A stretch of 64,000 nucleotides of DNA from assembly GCF_036388275.1 (NCBI RefSeq), contig NZ_DASVSF010000043.1, forward strand, positions 1 to 64,000, read 5' to 3'. A model generated the notes under the pieces. It was not told the DNA's origin and did no database searches. It worked only from the letters and a program-made list of their open reading frames with translations. The stretch is from Longimicrobium sp. (GTDB lineage: Bacteria > Gemmatimonadota > Gemmatimonadetes > Longimicrobiales > Longimicrobiaceae). The position numbers and the translations under genes are program-made. Numbering within the stretch: position 1 is the first letter of the stretch; each line of letters begins with the position of its first letter. Positions 31,489-41,352 of the stretch are shown piece after piece.

Positions 31489-32192
31489 CGCGCATCCTCC
31501 CGCGTGCGGACTTCGATCCCGCCGCTCCCCGCGATCACCACGGCCGTCGCCATCCCCAGGAACAGCCCGCATTCCAGGATGCCGGGGCGCAGCAGCAGCC
31601 GCCGCTCGATGTCTTCCGGGTCGGCGATGCCGTCGGGAAAGCGGCAGTCCAGGATGTGGTTGCCGCCGTCCGTTACCACCGTCCGTCCGTCCTTGACGCG
31701 CAGCGTGGGCTCGGCGCCCAGGGAGCGCAGGAAACCGAGCTGGATGGGCTCGGAGAACGGATCGACCTCCACCGGCAGCGGCGCCCTGGTCCCCAGCCGC
31801 TGAACGACCTTCGTTTCATCGGCCACGATCACCAGCTGGGCCGATGCCGCCGCGACGATTTTCTCCCGCAGCAGCGCCGCGCCCAGCCCCTTGATCAGCC
31901 GCAGCTGCGGATCTACCTCGTCAGCGCCGTCGATGGTCACGTCCATCCGCGGGCGCTCGGCGAGAGTGGCGAGGGGAATGTCCAGGCGCCGCGCGCGCTG
32001 CTCGGTATCGTCCGACGTGGGCACGCCGACGATGGAGCGCCACTCGCCGGCCGCGCGGCGCTCGGCGATTACGTCCAGCAGGTGGCGCACGGTGGAGCCG
32101 GTGCCCAGCCCCACGGTCATCCCGTCCTGGATCCACTCCGCGGCCCGTTCGGCCGCGGCCCGCTTCAACGCCTCGGTGTCGCTGGTGTGCAC
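31485..32192 (-). CDS. rpiA: Ribose-5-phosphate isomerase A
   Basis: This enzyme interconverts ribose-5-phosphate and ribulose-5-phosphate. Over 235 residues it shows the family signatures VGLGTGSTVRHLL, TIDGADEVDPQLRLIKGLGAA (cut here for length), the catalytic LREKIVAAAS and VTDGGNHILDC. It starts with GTG at 32192. A leader array of CACTTTCG-type octamers lies 55-80 bases upstream. It is coupled to rpe downstream. Confidence 0.96.
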   Translation of the reverse strand: MHTSDTEALKRAAAERAAEWIQDGMTVGLGTGSTVRHLLDVIAERRAAGEWRSIVGVPTSDDTEQRARRLDIPLATLAERPRMDVTIDGADEVDPQLRLIKGLGAALLREKIVAAASAQLVIVADETKVVQRLGTRAPLPVEVDPFSEPIQLGFLRSLGAEPTLRVKDGRTVVTDGGNHILDCRFPDGIADPEDIERRLLLRPGILECGLFLGMATAVVIAGSGGIEVRTREDAR

Positions 32193-32246
32193 CGGTGTGC
32201 CTGGTCTGGGTGGGTCGTGCTCTGGCTGGTCGAGGGGCGGGAAGGT

Positions 32247-32272
32247 AGTGCGAGAGTGCGAAAGTGCGAAAG
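32247..32272 (-). repeat. 8-bp tandem array upstream of rpiA
   Basis: Read toward rpiA: CACTTTCG, CACTTTCG... CACTCTCG, CACT. Three units of the CACTNNCG family ending about 55 bases before the rpiA start, same sense as the gene. Confidence 0.7.
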
Positions 32273-32340
32273 GGAAGTGAGCGGGGATTCGCGTCCTCCG
32301 CCCGGCGCGGCCTCGTCGATCGCGCGCCGGGCCAGATCCG

Positions 32341-32712
32341 TCAGCGGCGGCGCTTGTCGTCGTCGTTGATGAACATCGACAGCAGCCACGTCGCCAAGCT
32401 GATGACCACCGAGCCGATGATGGCGTCCACGAAGCTGTCGATGTGGAAGCCGTATCCCAGGTGCCCCGCGATGAAGGTGGTGAGGTACAGCATTACCGCG
32501 TTGATCACCAGCAGCGCCAGCCCCAGCGTGAGCACGATGATGCCGCACGCCATCATCTTGACCATCGGGCGCACGATGGCGTTCACCAGCCCCAGCACCA
32601 AGGCGACGACGAACAGTGTTTCGATGCGGCCGTCGTAGTCCAGGCCGGGAAGCAGGTAGACCGCCAGGCCGACGGCGGCGGCCGACGCGAGCCAGCGCAG
32701 GATGAGCTTCAT
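32341..32712 (-). CDS. Phage holin family (PF04020-type) four-helix membrane protein
   Basis: This 123-residue integral membrane protein is of the widespread small four-helix family annotated as phage holin family/DUF360, found in many non-lysogenic genomes. Hydrophobic segments are at about residues 5-22, 32-53, 55-82 and 92-117; the conserved ALVLGLVNAIVRPMVK is present. It ends charged (NDDDKRRR). There is no phage context, so lysis is not implied. It lies upstream of rpiA on the same strand. Confidence 0.85.
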   Translation of the reverse strand: MKLILRWLASAAAVGLAVYLLPGLDYDGRIETLFVVALVLGLVNAIVRPMVKMMACGIIVLTLGLALLVINAVMLYLTTFIAGHLGYGFHIDSFVDAIIGSVVISLATWLLSMFINDDDKRRR

Positions 32713-32866
32713 GCGTGTCCGTGAGGTGCGGGAGAGATGTGAGTACGTGGGCGCTGGGCGGACTACGCGCCGCGGATGGATAATGTGTCAGCGGCCCCGG
32801 CCCAAGGGAAAGGTCCGCGCCGTTCCGGGCTTGCGCGCACATCGCCGATCCGGTCTTATCGGAGCC

Positions 32867-34168
32867 ATGACGGCATCCAACGCACACCGCGCGGTAGAGG
32901 CGGTCTGGAGAATCGAGTCGGCCAAGCTGATCGCGGGCCTCGCGCGGATGGTGCGCGACGTGGGCCTGGCCGAAGACCTGGCGCAGGACGCGCTCGTCGC
33001 CGCGCTGGAGAAGTGGCCGGAGACCGGCGTGCCCGACAAGCCCGGCGCCTGGCTGATGGCCGCCGCCAAGCGCCGCGCCATCGACCACTTTCGCCGCGAC
33101 AAGCTCCTGGAGCGCAAGCACCAGGAGCTGGGCTACGAGCACGATTCGCGGGCGGACGACGTGGTGGCCAGCCTGGACGCCGCCCTCGACGACCCCGTCG
33201 GCGACGACCTGCTTCGCCTGATCTTCACCTGCTGCCATCCCGTCCTCGCCACGGAGGCGCGCGTCGCGCTCACCCTGCGCATGCTGGGCGGGCTGAGCAC
33301 CGAGGAGATCGCGCGCGCCTTCCTGGTGCCCGTTGCCACCGTGGCGCAGCGGATCGTCCGCGCCAAGCGCACCCTGGCGGAGGCGCGCGTGCCCTTCGAG
33401 GTGCCCCGCGGAGACGAGCTCGCCGGGCGCCTTTCGTCGGTGCTGGGGGTGGTGTACCTGATCTTCAACGAGGGATACTCCGCCACCGCCGGCGACGATT
33501 GGATGCGTCCGGCCCTATGCGAAGACGCCCTGCGCCTGGGGCGCATCCTGGCCGGTCTCGTCCCGAACGAGCCGGAGGTGCACGGGCTCGTGGCGCTGAT
33601 GGAGATCCAGGCCTCGCGGCTGCGGGCGCGCACCGGCCCCACCGGCGAGCCGGTGCTGCTGATGGACCAGGACCGCGCGCGGTGGGACCGCCTGCTGATC
33701 GGCCGCGGGCTCCAGGCGCTGCGCCGCGCCGAGGAGCTGGGCGGCGCGCTGGGGCCGTACGCGCTGCAGGCCGCCATCGCCGCCTGCCACGCACGCGCCC
33801 GCACCGCCGACGAAACGAACTGGCCCCGGATCGCCGCGCTCTATGCCGCGCTCGCCCAGCAGCAGCCCTCGCCCGTGGTGGAGTTGAACCGCGCCGTGGC
33901 GGTGGGGATGGCGTTCGGCCCGACGGCGGGGCTGCAGATCGCCGACCAGCTCGTCGCCGAGCCTTCGCTCAAGGCCTACCACCTGCTGCCCAGCGTGCGC
34001 GGCGACCTCCTGGCCAAGCTGGGGCGCCACGACGAGGCGCGGGCGGAGTTCGAGCGCGCGGCGTCGCTCACGCAGAATGCCCGCGAGCAGCGGCTGCTGC
34101 TGGACCGCGCCCGCGAGTCCGCCGCGGCGGCGACAGCAATGTCGGCTGAGACGGCCGCGCCGGGCTGA
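32867..34168 (+). CDS. ECF-type RNA polymerase sigma factor with long C-terminal extension (ECF42-like)
   Basis: In this 433-residue sigma factor, region 2 (VGLAEDLAQDALVAALEKW, AKRRAIDHFRRDK) and region 4 (ALTLRMLGGLSTEEIARAFL, VATVAQRIVRAKRTL) fill the first 185 residues. The rest is an alpha-helical TPR-like extension containing VVYLIFNEGYSAT and SPVVELNRAVAVGMA, the layout of group ECF42/SigJ-like factors, which lack an anti-sigma factor and use the extension for control. These usually sit beside a DGPF/YCII gene; none is visible here. The ATG at 32867 is chosen because the frame upstream is not conserved-looking. Confidence 0.88.
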   Translation: MTASNAHRAVEAVWRIESAKLIAGLARMVRDVGLAEDLAQDALVAALEKWPETGVPDKPGAWLMAAAKRRAIDHFRRDKLLERKHQELGYEHDSRADDVVASLDAALDDPVGDDLLRLIFTCCHPVLATEARVALTLRMLGGLSTEEIARAFLVPVATVAQRIVRAKRTLAEARVPFEVPRGDELAGRLSSVLGVVYLIFNEGYSATAGDDWMRPALCEDALRLGRILAGLVPNEPEVHGLVALMEIQASRLRARTGPTGEPVLLMDQDRARWDRLLIGRGLQALRRAEELGGALGPYALQAAIAACHARARTADETNWPRIAALYAALAQQQPSPVVELNRAVAVGMAFGPTAGLQIADQLVAEPSLKAYHLLPSVRGDLLAKLGRHDEARAEFERAASLTQNAREQRLLLDRARESAAAATAMSAETAAPG

Positions 34169-34182
34169 GATCCCCGGGGTGC

Positions 34183-34440
34183 CCCTCCCCCGGCCCCTCC
34201 CCGCACAAACTGCGTGCGGAGAGGGGGGAACTTCGGTTCGGGGGTCGATTGGCTGCATCGCATGCTGCGGGAGGCCCCTCCCCTGCCCCTCCCCCGGCAA
34301 ACTGCGCCGGGAGAGGGGAGAACGTCGATCGGGGTTCGACTGACTGCCTCGCATGCCGCGGGAGCCCCCTCCTCCCGGCCCCCGTCCCCCGCTTCGCAGG
34401 GGAGGGGGAGAATTCGATTGGGCTTCGGCAGCAGTCGCGC
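34183..34440 (+). repeat. Three tandem imperfect 91-bp units, each with a C/G-rich stem-loop
   Basis: Units start near 34183, 34274 and 34365. Each begins with CCCCTCCC-type sequence and a stem-loop (for example CCCCGCACAAACTGCGTGCGG, CCCGGCAAACTGCGCCGGG, CCCCGCTTCGCAGGGG), then GAGAGGGGGAGAA-type sequence, a TCGATTGG/TCGACTGA block and GCATGCTGCGGGAG or GCATGCCGCGGGAG. Stem sequences change in a compensating way. No gene is seen in this 34169-35007 gap. Confidence 0.7.
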
Positions 34441-34490
34441 GGAATCCCTCTCCGCCCCATCCGCCCGCACAAGAGCCGCGGCCCACCTAA

Positions 34491-34567
34491 ATGTCATCCC
34501 GATGGAGCGCCCACAACGCGCCTGCCCCTGAACGGTAGTCCGCAGCGACTGAGGGATCCGCCACACA
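34491..34567 (+). repeat. Inverted-repeat arm A (about 77 bp)
   Basis: Reads ATGTCATCCCGATGGAGCGC ... CGCAGCGACTGAGGGATCC GCCACAC. The end block of 26 bases is repeated, in reverse complement, at 34721-34746, and the start block recurs as GGGATGACAG at the far end of arm B. The outer parts are diverged. Confidence 0.75.
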
Positions 34568-34720
34568 CTCCGCGCGACGCACCACTCCTCGCTTCACGCC
34601 AAATCCATGTAGTCTGCGCACTGCTGGCCTGGGTCGACGCTCCGTCGTGCGTTGCTATGCGCAGAGCCGAACGGAGGAACCGTCTCGGCGCCTCCGACGC
34701 TGAAGAGAGGGCGGCACGCT

Positions 34721-34799
34721 GTGTGGCGGATCCCTCAGTCGCTGCGATCTGTGGTGTTCGGGCAAGTTCGGCCGGGGCCGCTCCTTCGGGATGACAGAT
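34721..34799 (-). repeat. Inverted-repeat arm B (about 79 bp)
   Basis: Reverse-complement partner of arm A across a 153-base spacer. The inner block GTGTGGCGGATCCCTCAGTC matches exactly; the outer end is GGGATGACAG. Contains CTGTGGTGTTCGGG, also present in the palindromic repeat at 14851-14920. No transposase or open frame that I can support lies between the arms. Confidence 0.75.
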
Positions 34800-34950
34800 G
34801 CGCTTCGGCAGGTGCGGCGACGGTGCAGGTGAAGCCCCGAGCGGGACGCGACAGCGGCCCGAGTCGGGCTTTCCGCTGTCCCAGCGGCAGGTTTACCCGC
34901 TCCCCCGCCCGCCCTCCGCAGAGCACCGTTGCCATCTACGGGAAAAGCAG

Positions 34951-34979
34951 TTGACAAACGCGAGCGCCACGATTAACCT
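34951..34979 (+). promoter_or_regulatory. Candidate sigma-70 promoter of the blaI-M56 operon
   Basis: TTGACA at 34951-34956 and TAACCT at 34974-34979 are 17 bases apart, about 30 bases before the regulator ATG. BlaI-family repressors usually bind dyads overlapping their own promoter; no perfect TACA/TGTA dyad is evident here. Confidence 0.45.
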
Positions 34980-35007
34980 ACGGAAGAACCCGTAACAACG
35001 GACGACC

Positions 35008-35382
35008 ATGGACGAAATCAGCTTTACCCCGCGCGAGCTGGACGTGATGAGCATCCTCTGGCGCAGCGGCTCGGGAACGGTGAGCGAGGTGCGCGAAGGG
35101 CTGGGCGAAGACCTGGCCTACACGTCGGTGCTTTCGGCGCTGCAAACGCTGGAGGAGAAGAAGTTCGTGCGCCACGAGGCCGAGGGACGCGCCTACCGCT
35201 ACTTCCCCACCGTCGAGCCCGAGACGGCCGGCCGCAGCGCGATGGCGCGCATCCGCGAAGCCGTGTTCCAGGGATCGGCGGAGCTGATGTTCGCCCAGTT
35301 CGTGTCCGACCGGAAGCTCAATCGCGATGAGCTGGAACGCATGCGCCGCCTGCTCGCCGAGCGGCTGGAGGACGAATCATGA
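35008..35382 (+). CDS. BlaI/MecI/CopY family winged-helix repressor
   Basis: This 124-residue regulator has the winged-helix DNA-binding part in FTPRELDVMSILWRSGSGTV, YTSVLSALQTLEEKKFV and the wing RAYRYFPTV, and a C-terminal dimerisation helix (NRDELERMRRLLAERLEDES). Its stop overlaps the M56 gene start (ATGA), the usual repressor-sensor protease pairing, in which the protease triggers repressor cleavage. The regulon cannot be read from the sequence; no beta-lactamase gene adjoins it. Confidence 0.92.
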   Translation: MDEISFTPRELDVMSILWRSGSGTVSEVREGLGEDLAYTSVLSALQTLEEKKFVRHEAEGRAYRYFPTVEPETAGRSAMARIREAVFQGSAELMFAQFVSDRKLNRDELERMRRLLAERLEDES

Positions 35383-36935
35383 TCGCCTCGTGGATGCTGT
35401 ACGCGCTCCTGGTGAGCCTTCTGCTCGCGGCCGCCGCCTGGACGCTGGAAGAGGTGTTCCGCCTGCGCGGACTGGCCGTGCGTTTCGTGTGGCTGGGCGC
35501 CCTGCTGGGCACCGTGGCGATCACGGCCGCCGCTCCGCTGCGCAGCCGCCCTCCCGTGGTGCTGCAGGCCACGCAGTCGTCCGACGAGGCGATCCCACGG
35601 GAACGTCCCGCCGCCGAGGGGCTGACGGAGCGGGCGGCCGCATCGCTGCGAGCGGTGCGAATGGAGTTGAACCGCGGGCTGGATGCGGCGGCGGCGCTCG
35701 GGGGGCGGGCGGGCACCGGCCTGGCACTCGGGTGGATCACCCTGTCGTCGCTGGTGCTGGCGATCACCGGGGCCACGCTGCTCCGCTCGCGGCGTGCGCG
35801 GCGCCGGTGGCCCGTCGCGGAGCTTTCGGGCGAGCGGGTGAGGGTGGCGCCCGGCGTGGGACCGGCGGTGCTCGGCATCCGCAGGCCCGAGGTGGTGGTG
35901 CCCGCATGGCTGCTGGGGGCCTCGCCCCAGGAGCAGCGGCTGGTTGTGATCCACGAGCGCGAGCACGTGCGCGCCCGCGATCCGCTGGTGCTGCTGGTGG
36001 GGTGCGTGGCGGCCGCGGTGATGGCCTGGAACCCCGCCGCGTGGTGGATGCTGCGGAGGCTTCGCGCCGCCGTGGAGCTGGACTGCGATGCGCGCGTGCT
36101 GCGGCACGGCGTTCGTCCGCAGGAATACGGAGCGGTGCTGATCGACATCGCCGGGCGAGGGCCCGGACTGTCCCTGGGTGCACCGGCGCTCGCCGGGTCG
36201 CCCTCCATCCTGGAACGGAGACTACGCGCCATGACCATGAGACTTCCCCGCTACGCCCGCCTGCGCGCCAGCGCCCTTGGCGTGGTCGCCACCGCCGCCC
36301 TGGCCACCGCATGCGAAGCGCCGCTGCCCAGCAGCGCCGAGTTGGAAACGATGGACGTGGCCGGCGTCGAGGCGCGCACCACCCAGCTCGTCGCGCCGGG
36401 GTCGGACGACACGATCTACATGGTGGACGGCAAGCAGGTTACGGCCGCGGAAGCCCACGCGCTGTCGGCCGACCGGATCATGCGCATGGAAGTCAATCGC
36501 ATGAGAGCGCCGAGTGACGGCACGCAGACCATTCACATCTACACCCGCGAGGGTGTGGCAAGCGGCCTGGCACCGAGTGTACGCGAGCCGGGAACCGAAC
36601 CCGCCGGAGGCCCCAATCGCATCCACGTCAACGAGATGCGCCCCACCCCGACGCCGGGCGCCGGGGGTGGCTCGCCCTCAACCGGCGCGACGTCCGTCAG
36701 GACGGCCGACGGCGGAAGCCGCAGCGGGGGAACCGTTCGCGCGGACACCTTCAACGGTCTGCTGATCGTCGACGGCGTGGTGACGCCTTCGTCCGCGCTG
36801 CGCAGCCTGGATCACCAGAACATCGCCAGCGTCGAGGTCCTCAAGGCCGACGCGGCGACGCGGGAGTACGACGATCCGCGCGCCGCGCACGGCGTAATCC
36901 GCGTGACTACCAAGCGCGGAGCGAGCACACAGTAA
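35379..36935 (+). CDS. M56 (BlaR1-type) metallopeptidase with C-terminal plug-like domain
   Basis: This 518-residue membrane protein opens with N-terminal hydrophobic helices (about 5-22, 33-52, 110-130), then the zinc protease site IHEREH (HExxH, about residue 190) and the third ligand region ELDCDARVL (about 233). The penicillin-binding sensor of true BlaR1 is missing. Instead, after a Gly/Ser/Thr/Pro linker, the last 60 residues (GLLIVDGVVTPSSALRSLDH, IASVEVLKADAATREY, AHGVIRVTTKR) match the plug motif of TonB-dependent receptors. Translationally coupled to the BlaI-type repressor. The signal sensed is unknown; the plug may bind a cell-envelope partner. Confidence 0.85.
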   Translation: MIASWMLYALLVSLLLAAAAWTLEEVFRLRGLAVRFVWLGALLGTVAITAAAPLRSRPPVVLQATQSSDEAIPRERPAAEGLTERAAASLRAVRMELNRGLDAAAALGGRAGTGLALGWITLSSLVLAITGATLLRSRRARRRWPVAELSGERVRVAPGVGPAVLGIRRPEVVVPAWLLGASPQEQRLVVIHEREHVRARDPLVLLVGCVAAAVMAWNPAAWWMLRRLRAAVELDCDARVLRHGVRPQEYGAVLIDIAGRGPGLSLGAPALAGSPSILERRLRAMTMRLPRYARLRASALGVVATAALATACEAPLPSSAELETMDVAGVEARTTQLVAPGSDDTIYMVDGKQVTAAEAHALSADRIMRMEVNRMRAPSDGTQTIHIYTREGVASGLAPSVREPGTEPAGGPNRIHVNEMRPTPTPGAGGGSPSTGATSVRTADGGSRSGGTVRADTFNGLLIVDGVVTPSSALRSLDHQNIASVEVLKADAATREYDDPRAAHGVIRVTTKRGASTQ

Positions 36936-36953
36936 GAGTAGCCCGCACCTGCG

Positions 36954-36991
36954 ACACAGCCCCGGCGCGATGTCTCGCGCCGGGGCTGTGT
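36954..36991. terminator. Bidirectional hairpin between convergent operons
   Basis: A 17-bp near-perfect stem (ACACAGCCCCGGCGCGA / TCGCGCCGGGGCTGTGT) with a 4-base loop stands between the M56 stop and the stop of the minus-strand TOPRIM-like gene, serving both directions. Confidence 0.6.
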
Positions 36992-37037
36992 GCGTACGGG
37001 GGCGCACCGGGTGCTGAGCTGGTCTTGGAGGCGGAGA

Positions 37038-37699
37038 CTACTCCTGTTCAGCAGCGGGATTATCCAGCATCAGCCGCCAAAGCCAGGCGATGAACCGGCC
37101 TGCCAGGGCGGCGTGCGCATCCAGGTCGCCCTTGCCGATCGCCTGGCCCATCGGCGAGCCCGGATATTCCTGCCATGCGAGCCACGTGTGGATGTGAGCC
37201 TTGGACCGGCGAACGTCCGAAAAGGACGGTGCTCGGCTGGGATGGCATCGACCGCCTCCCCCGCCCTGCTCCACAACGGGTCGTCTCCGGGAACGAGCGC
37301 AGCCGCGAAATCCTCCAGCGCGCCGGGCGAGCCGTTGTCGGGCATGATCCACGCGCCGAACATAGGTCGATGCTCGGTCCCGGGCAGGATGATGCCGTCC
37401 GGCGCTGGTCGATGCGGGACGCCCGCGTATCCCTCTGCCTCAAGCGTGTGCCGGATGGAATCCCAGCGTGCCTGCGCGTTTCCATTTGCATCGACGACGA
37501 CTCCAAACCGGTCCGCGCCGGGCGCCCTCAATTCCGTGTAGAACATTCCGAGCAGCTCATCGACACCGTCCTTGCTCTGCACCTTGAACACTTCAGGCAC
37601 ATGGTGCTTCTCGCAAAGACTCTGGACTACGGCGCTGTCGTCCTTTCCTTCCACCCAGATCAGGCGTGAGCGGCGCGGGAGCCGAGATCGCGCGCCCAT
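37038..37699 (-). pseudogene. DUF3226-type TOPRIM-like protein, frameshifted
   Basis: The N-terminal frame carries LIWVEGKDDSAVVQSLC (TOPRIM-type Glu) and FGVVVDANGNAQARW (Asp motif), then PDNGSPGALEDFAAALVP. After ...AEHRPFR the family-like ending RRSKAHIHTWLAWQEYPGSP, GQAIGKGDLDAHAALAGRF is in another frame. Adding one G to the GG at about 37217 restores a single frame (RPFRDVRRSKAH) running to 37038, so one base has been lost in the genome or in the assembly. The start overlaps the stop of the ATPase gene by one base (TGATG), so the pair is coupled. OLD/PARIS-like nuclease partners share this design. Confidence 0.75.
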
Positions 37700-38799
37700 C
37701 AGCGCACCTCGACCTGCGCCCTGGCCGCTACGGCAACGTCCTTTTCCGTATACTGCTCGGCGTAGATCCGGCCGTCCTGCTCGCGTTCCAAACGGTACAG
37801 CATGCCGTTCGAGGGACTGTTCGTCGCGGCATGCTGAAACCCCACGACGGCGTCCCAGCTGTGCGTCGTCGCGAACACCTGTACCGAAAGCCGCTCTGCC
37901 ATGCCGATTAGGGATTCCCAGACATCCGGCTGGATGCTGTGATGGAGGCCGTTCTCCACCTCGTCCACGAGCAGCGCGCCACCCCGTGCGCGAACGCAGG
38001 AGAGCGCGATGCCAAAGACGCGCGTCGTCCCATCGCCCATGCTCGTCAGCGGCATCGGGCGTGGCGTGCCCTGGAGTTGCAGGTACAGGGATCGCCCACC
38101 TGCCGCGGCGTCACCGACCAGATAGATCCGCTCCAGCTCGGGAACGACGGATCGGATGGCCTGTTCTACCTCCGGCGCGTAGCCGGCCTCTACAGCCTGG
38201 TCCCACATCTCGCTCAGGCGCGCTGCATCGAGCCCATGCGCCGGAATGTGCGAGGTGCGCTGCTTGACTCCCGTGATCATCACGCCGAAACGGCGTAGAA
38301 ACCAATCCACCGAAAACGATGCCGTGTTCTCACCGCGGCTCATCTGGATCAAGGGCGAGTCGGGCTCGATGAAAAGCTCCAGATCCAGCGCATCCTCCGT
38401 TTCGCCCGCGCTGTTCGTCCTCGCCCATGGCAGCCAGATCGTCAGCGCGTTTCCATCGGCACCAGCCGGCCCGATCTTGATGGGATCGGCGGCACTTCCC
38501 GCGAAGCTGCCGTAGAACAGTGATCGCGCCGAATCCAGTGCCGCGGTTACCTGTTCGGCCGTGACCTCAAGATCGCTGGAGAAACGCGGCCGGAATCCCG
38601 ACCGCTCCCGCAGGATGCCCGCGAGCACGACCCGTGGCGTCTTGCTGGTATACAGGTGGACCGCCTCCAGAAGCGACGTCTTCCCCGCGTTGTTCAGGCC
38701 CACGAAAAGGTTGACGTTCCCCAGCCTGGGGAGCGTCAGATGGCCGATCCCTCGGTAGCCGTGGACCTCGAAGCTTTGCAGCGGAAGCTCGTCGCTCAT
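37699..38799 (-). CDS. AAA (AAA_15/21, OLD-type) ATPase
   Basis: This is a 366-residue ABC-like ATPase of the OLD/RecF-SMC-like class. Motifs are FEVHGYRGIGHLTLP, Walker A VGLNNAGKTSLLEAV (about residue 34), the signature-like SMGDGTTRVFGIALS (about 253), Walker B GALLVDEVENGLHHS (about 274) and the switch-like FATTHSWDAV. It is co-transcribed with the overlapping DUF3226-type gene, as in two-gene antiphage systems that pair such an ATPase with a TOPRIM partner (for example AriA/AriB of PARIS). It follows the mutase gene by 21 bases without a terminator, an odd coupling of defence to metabolism. Confidence 0.88.
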   Translation of the reverse strand: MSDELPLQSFEVHGYRGIGHLTLPRLGNVNLFVGLNNAGKTSLLEAVHLYTSKTPRVVLAGILRERSGFRPRFSSDLEVTAEQVTAALDSARSLFYGSFAGSAADPIKIGPAGADGNALTIWLPWARTNSAGETEDALDLELFIEPDSPLIQMSRGENTASFSVDWFLRRFGVMITGVKQRTSHIPAHGLDAARLSEMWDQAVEAGYAPEVEQAIRSVVPELERIYLVGDAAAGGRSLYLQLQGTPRPMPLTSMGDGTTRVFGIALSCVRARGGALLVDEVENGLHHSIQPDVWESLIGMAERLSVQVFATTHSWDAVVGFQHAATNSPSNGMLYRLEREQDGRIYAEQYTEKDVAVAARAQVEVR

Positions 38800-38820
38800 A
38801 CGGAGTCCTGGCAGTCGCCC

Positions 38821-40500
<1,680 letters not shown>

Positions 40501-40506
40501 AACGGC

Positions 40507-40544
40507 AGTGCGTGAGTGCGTCAGTTCGTGAGTGCGTGAGTGAC
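40507..40544 (-). repeat. 8-bp tandem array abutting the mutase start
   Basis: Read toward the mutase gene: ...CACTCACG, CACTCACG, AACTGACG, CACTCACG, CACT. Nearly five units, ending about six bases before the ATG at 40500, same sense as the gene. Confidence 0.8.
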
Positions 40545-40650
40545 GGCGCACAACATAATGCCGTTCGCGTTCCAAGGCACGGCGGGTCCGCACGGGGTGC
40601 CCTACGCGGTTCCTCCGTGCCCTCCGTGTGAGGCCATGGACCGTGGGATA

Positions 40651-40691
40651 CACAAAAGAATCCGGGGAGCGGCACCCATGCCACTCCCCGG
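40651..40691 (-). terminator. Terminator after the L,D-transpeptidase gene
   Basis: On the minus strand the stem CCGGGGAG / CTCCCCGG (extended by TGGCA/TGCCG pairing) is followed by ATTCTTTTG, starting about 28 bases after the stop. Confidence 0.7.
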
Positions 40692-40719
40692 CTCTCGTTC
40701 AGAATCCAGAACCGTGCGA

Positions 40720-41352
40720 CTACTCGCGGACGCGGAAGGTCACCGGCGTCGGAAGCGTCACCGGGCGCATGTTGTCCGCCTTCGCGACGGTTTCCTGGTA
40801 CCACGCGTCGTTCTTGGTATCGCCGCCGTTGACCATCACCAGCCGCGCGAGCTCCACCGCGTCGATGTTGCGCATGCGGATGCAGCCGTGCGACCGCGCG
40901 TTGCCCAGCGAGCTCGTCAGCCCCGTCCCGTGGATGTAGAAGTCGGGCTCGCGGAAGAACATCTTCACGCGCCCCATGGGGTTGCCCGGCGAGCCCGGCG
41001 CCTCGTACTTCTTGTCGCGCGCCCACGCCGAGGCGGGCGGCCGCCAGTCGGGGTTCCAGATCATCCGGCGGATGGTGAACTGCCCGGTGGGCGTGTCGTA
41101 CCCCGCCTCGCCCACCGACACCGGGTAGCTGCGGACGACGCGCTGGCCGCTCATCACGTACAGCACGCGGTCGGACACGTCCACCACCACCGAGAAGTTC
41201 TCCATGCGGCGCGCCGGCCGCGCGATGGCCGCCTCGACGGACGACACGATCAGCCCGCTGTCGCGCGAAAGGGCCATCTGCGCCCTCCCGCTCTCCGGGG
41301 CCAGCGCCGGCGCGAACAGCGCCAGCACGACCAACCACCTGTTTCTCTTCAT
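40720..41352 (-). CDS. L,D-transpeptidase (YkuD domain), exported
   Basis: This peptidoglycan cross-linking or anchoring enzyme is 210 residues long with a signal peptide (MKRNRWLVVLALFAPALAP, ending near GRAQ). The YkuD domain shows VVDVSDRVLYVMSGQRVVR, YDTPTGQFTIRRM, the active-site YIHGTGL and SHGCIRMRN with catalytic Cys. The ATG at 41352 begins the signal peptide. It is a single gene with its own terminator. Confidence 0.93.
   Translation of the reverse strand: MKRNRWLVVLALFAPALAPESGRAQMALSRDSGLIVSSVEAAIARPARRMENFSVVVDVSDRVLYVMSGQRVVRSYPVSVGEAGYDTPTGQFTIRRMIWNPDWRPPASAWARDKKYEAPGSPGNPMGRVKMFFREPDFYIHGTGLTSSLGNARSHGCIRMRNIDAVELARLVMVNGGDTKNDAWYQETVAKADNMRPVTLPTPVTFRVRE

Noticed and set aside
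32341..32712. Holin of a phage or of the injection system
   Set aside because: The family is widespread in genomes without phages, the gene stands alone next to rpiA, and no lysin or phage gene is near.
34568..34720. Insertion sequence between the inverted arms
   Set aside because: The 153-base spacer is too short for a transposase and has no plausible coding frame; kept only as a repeat pair.
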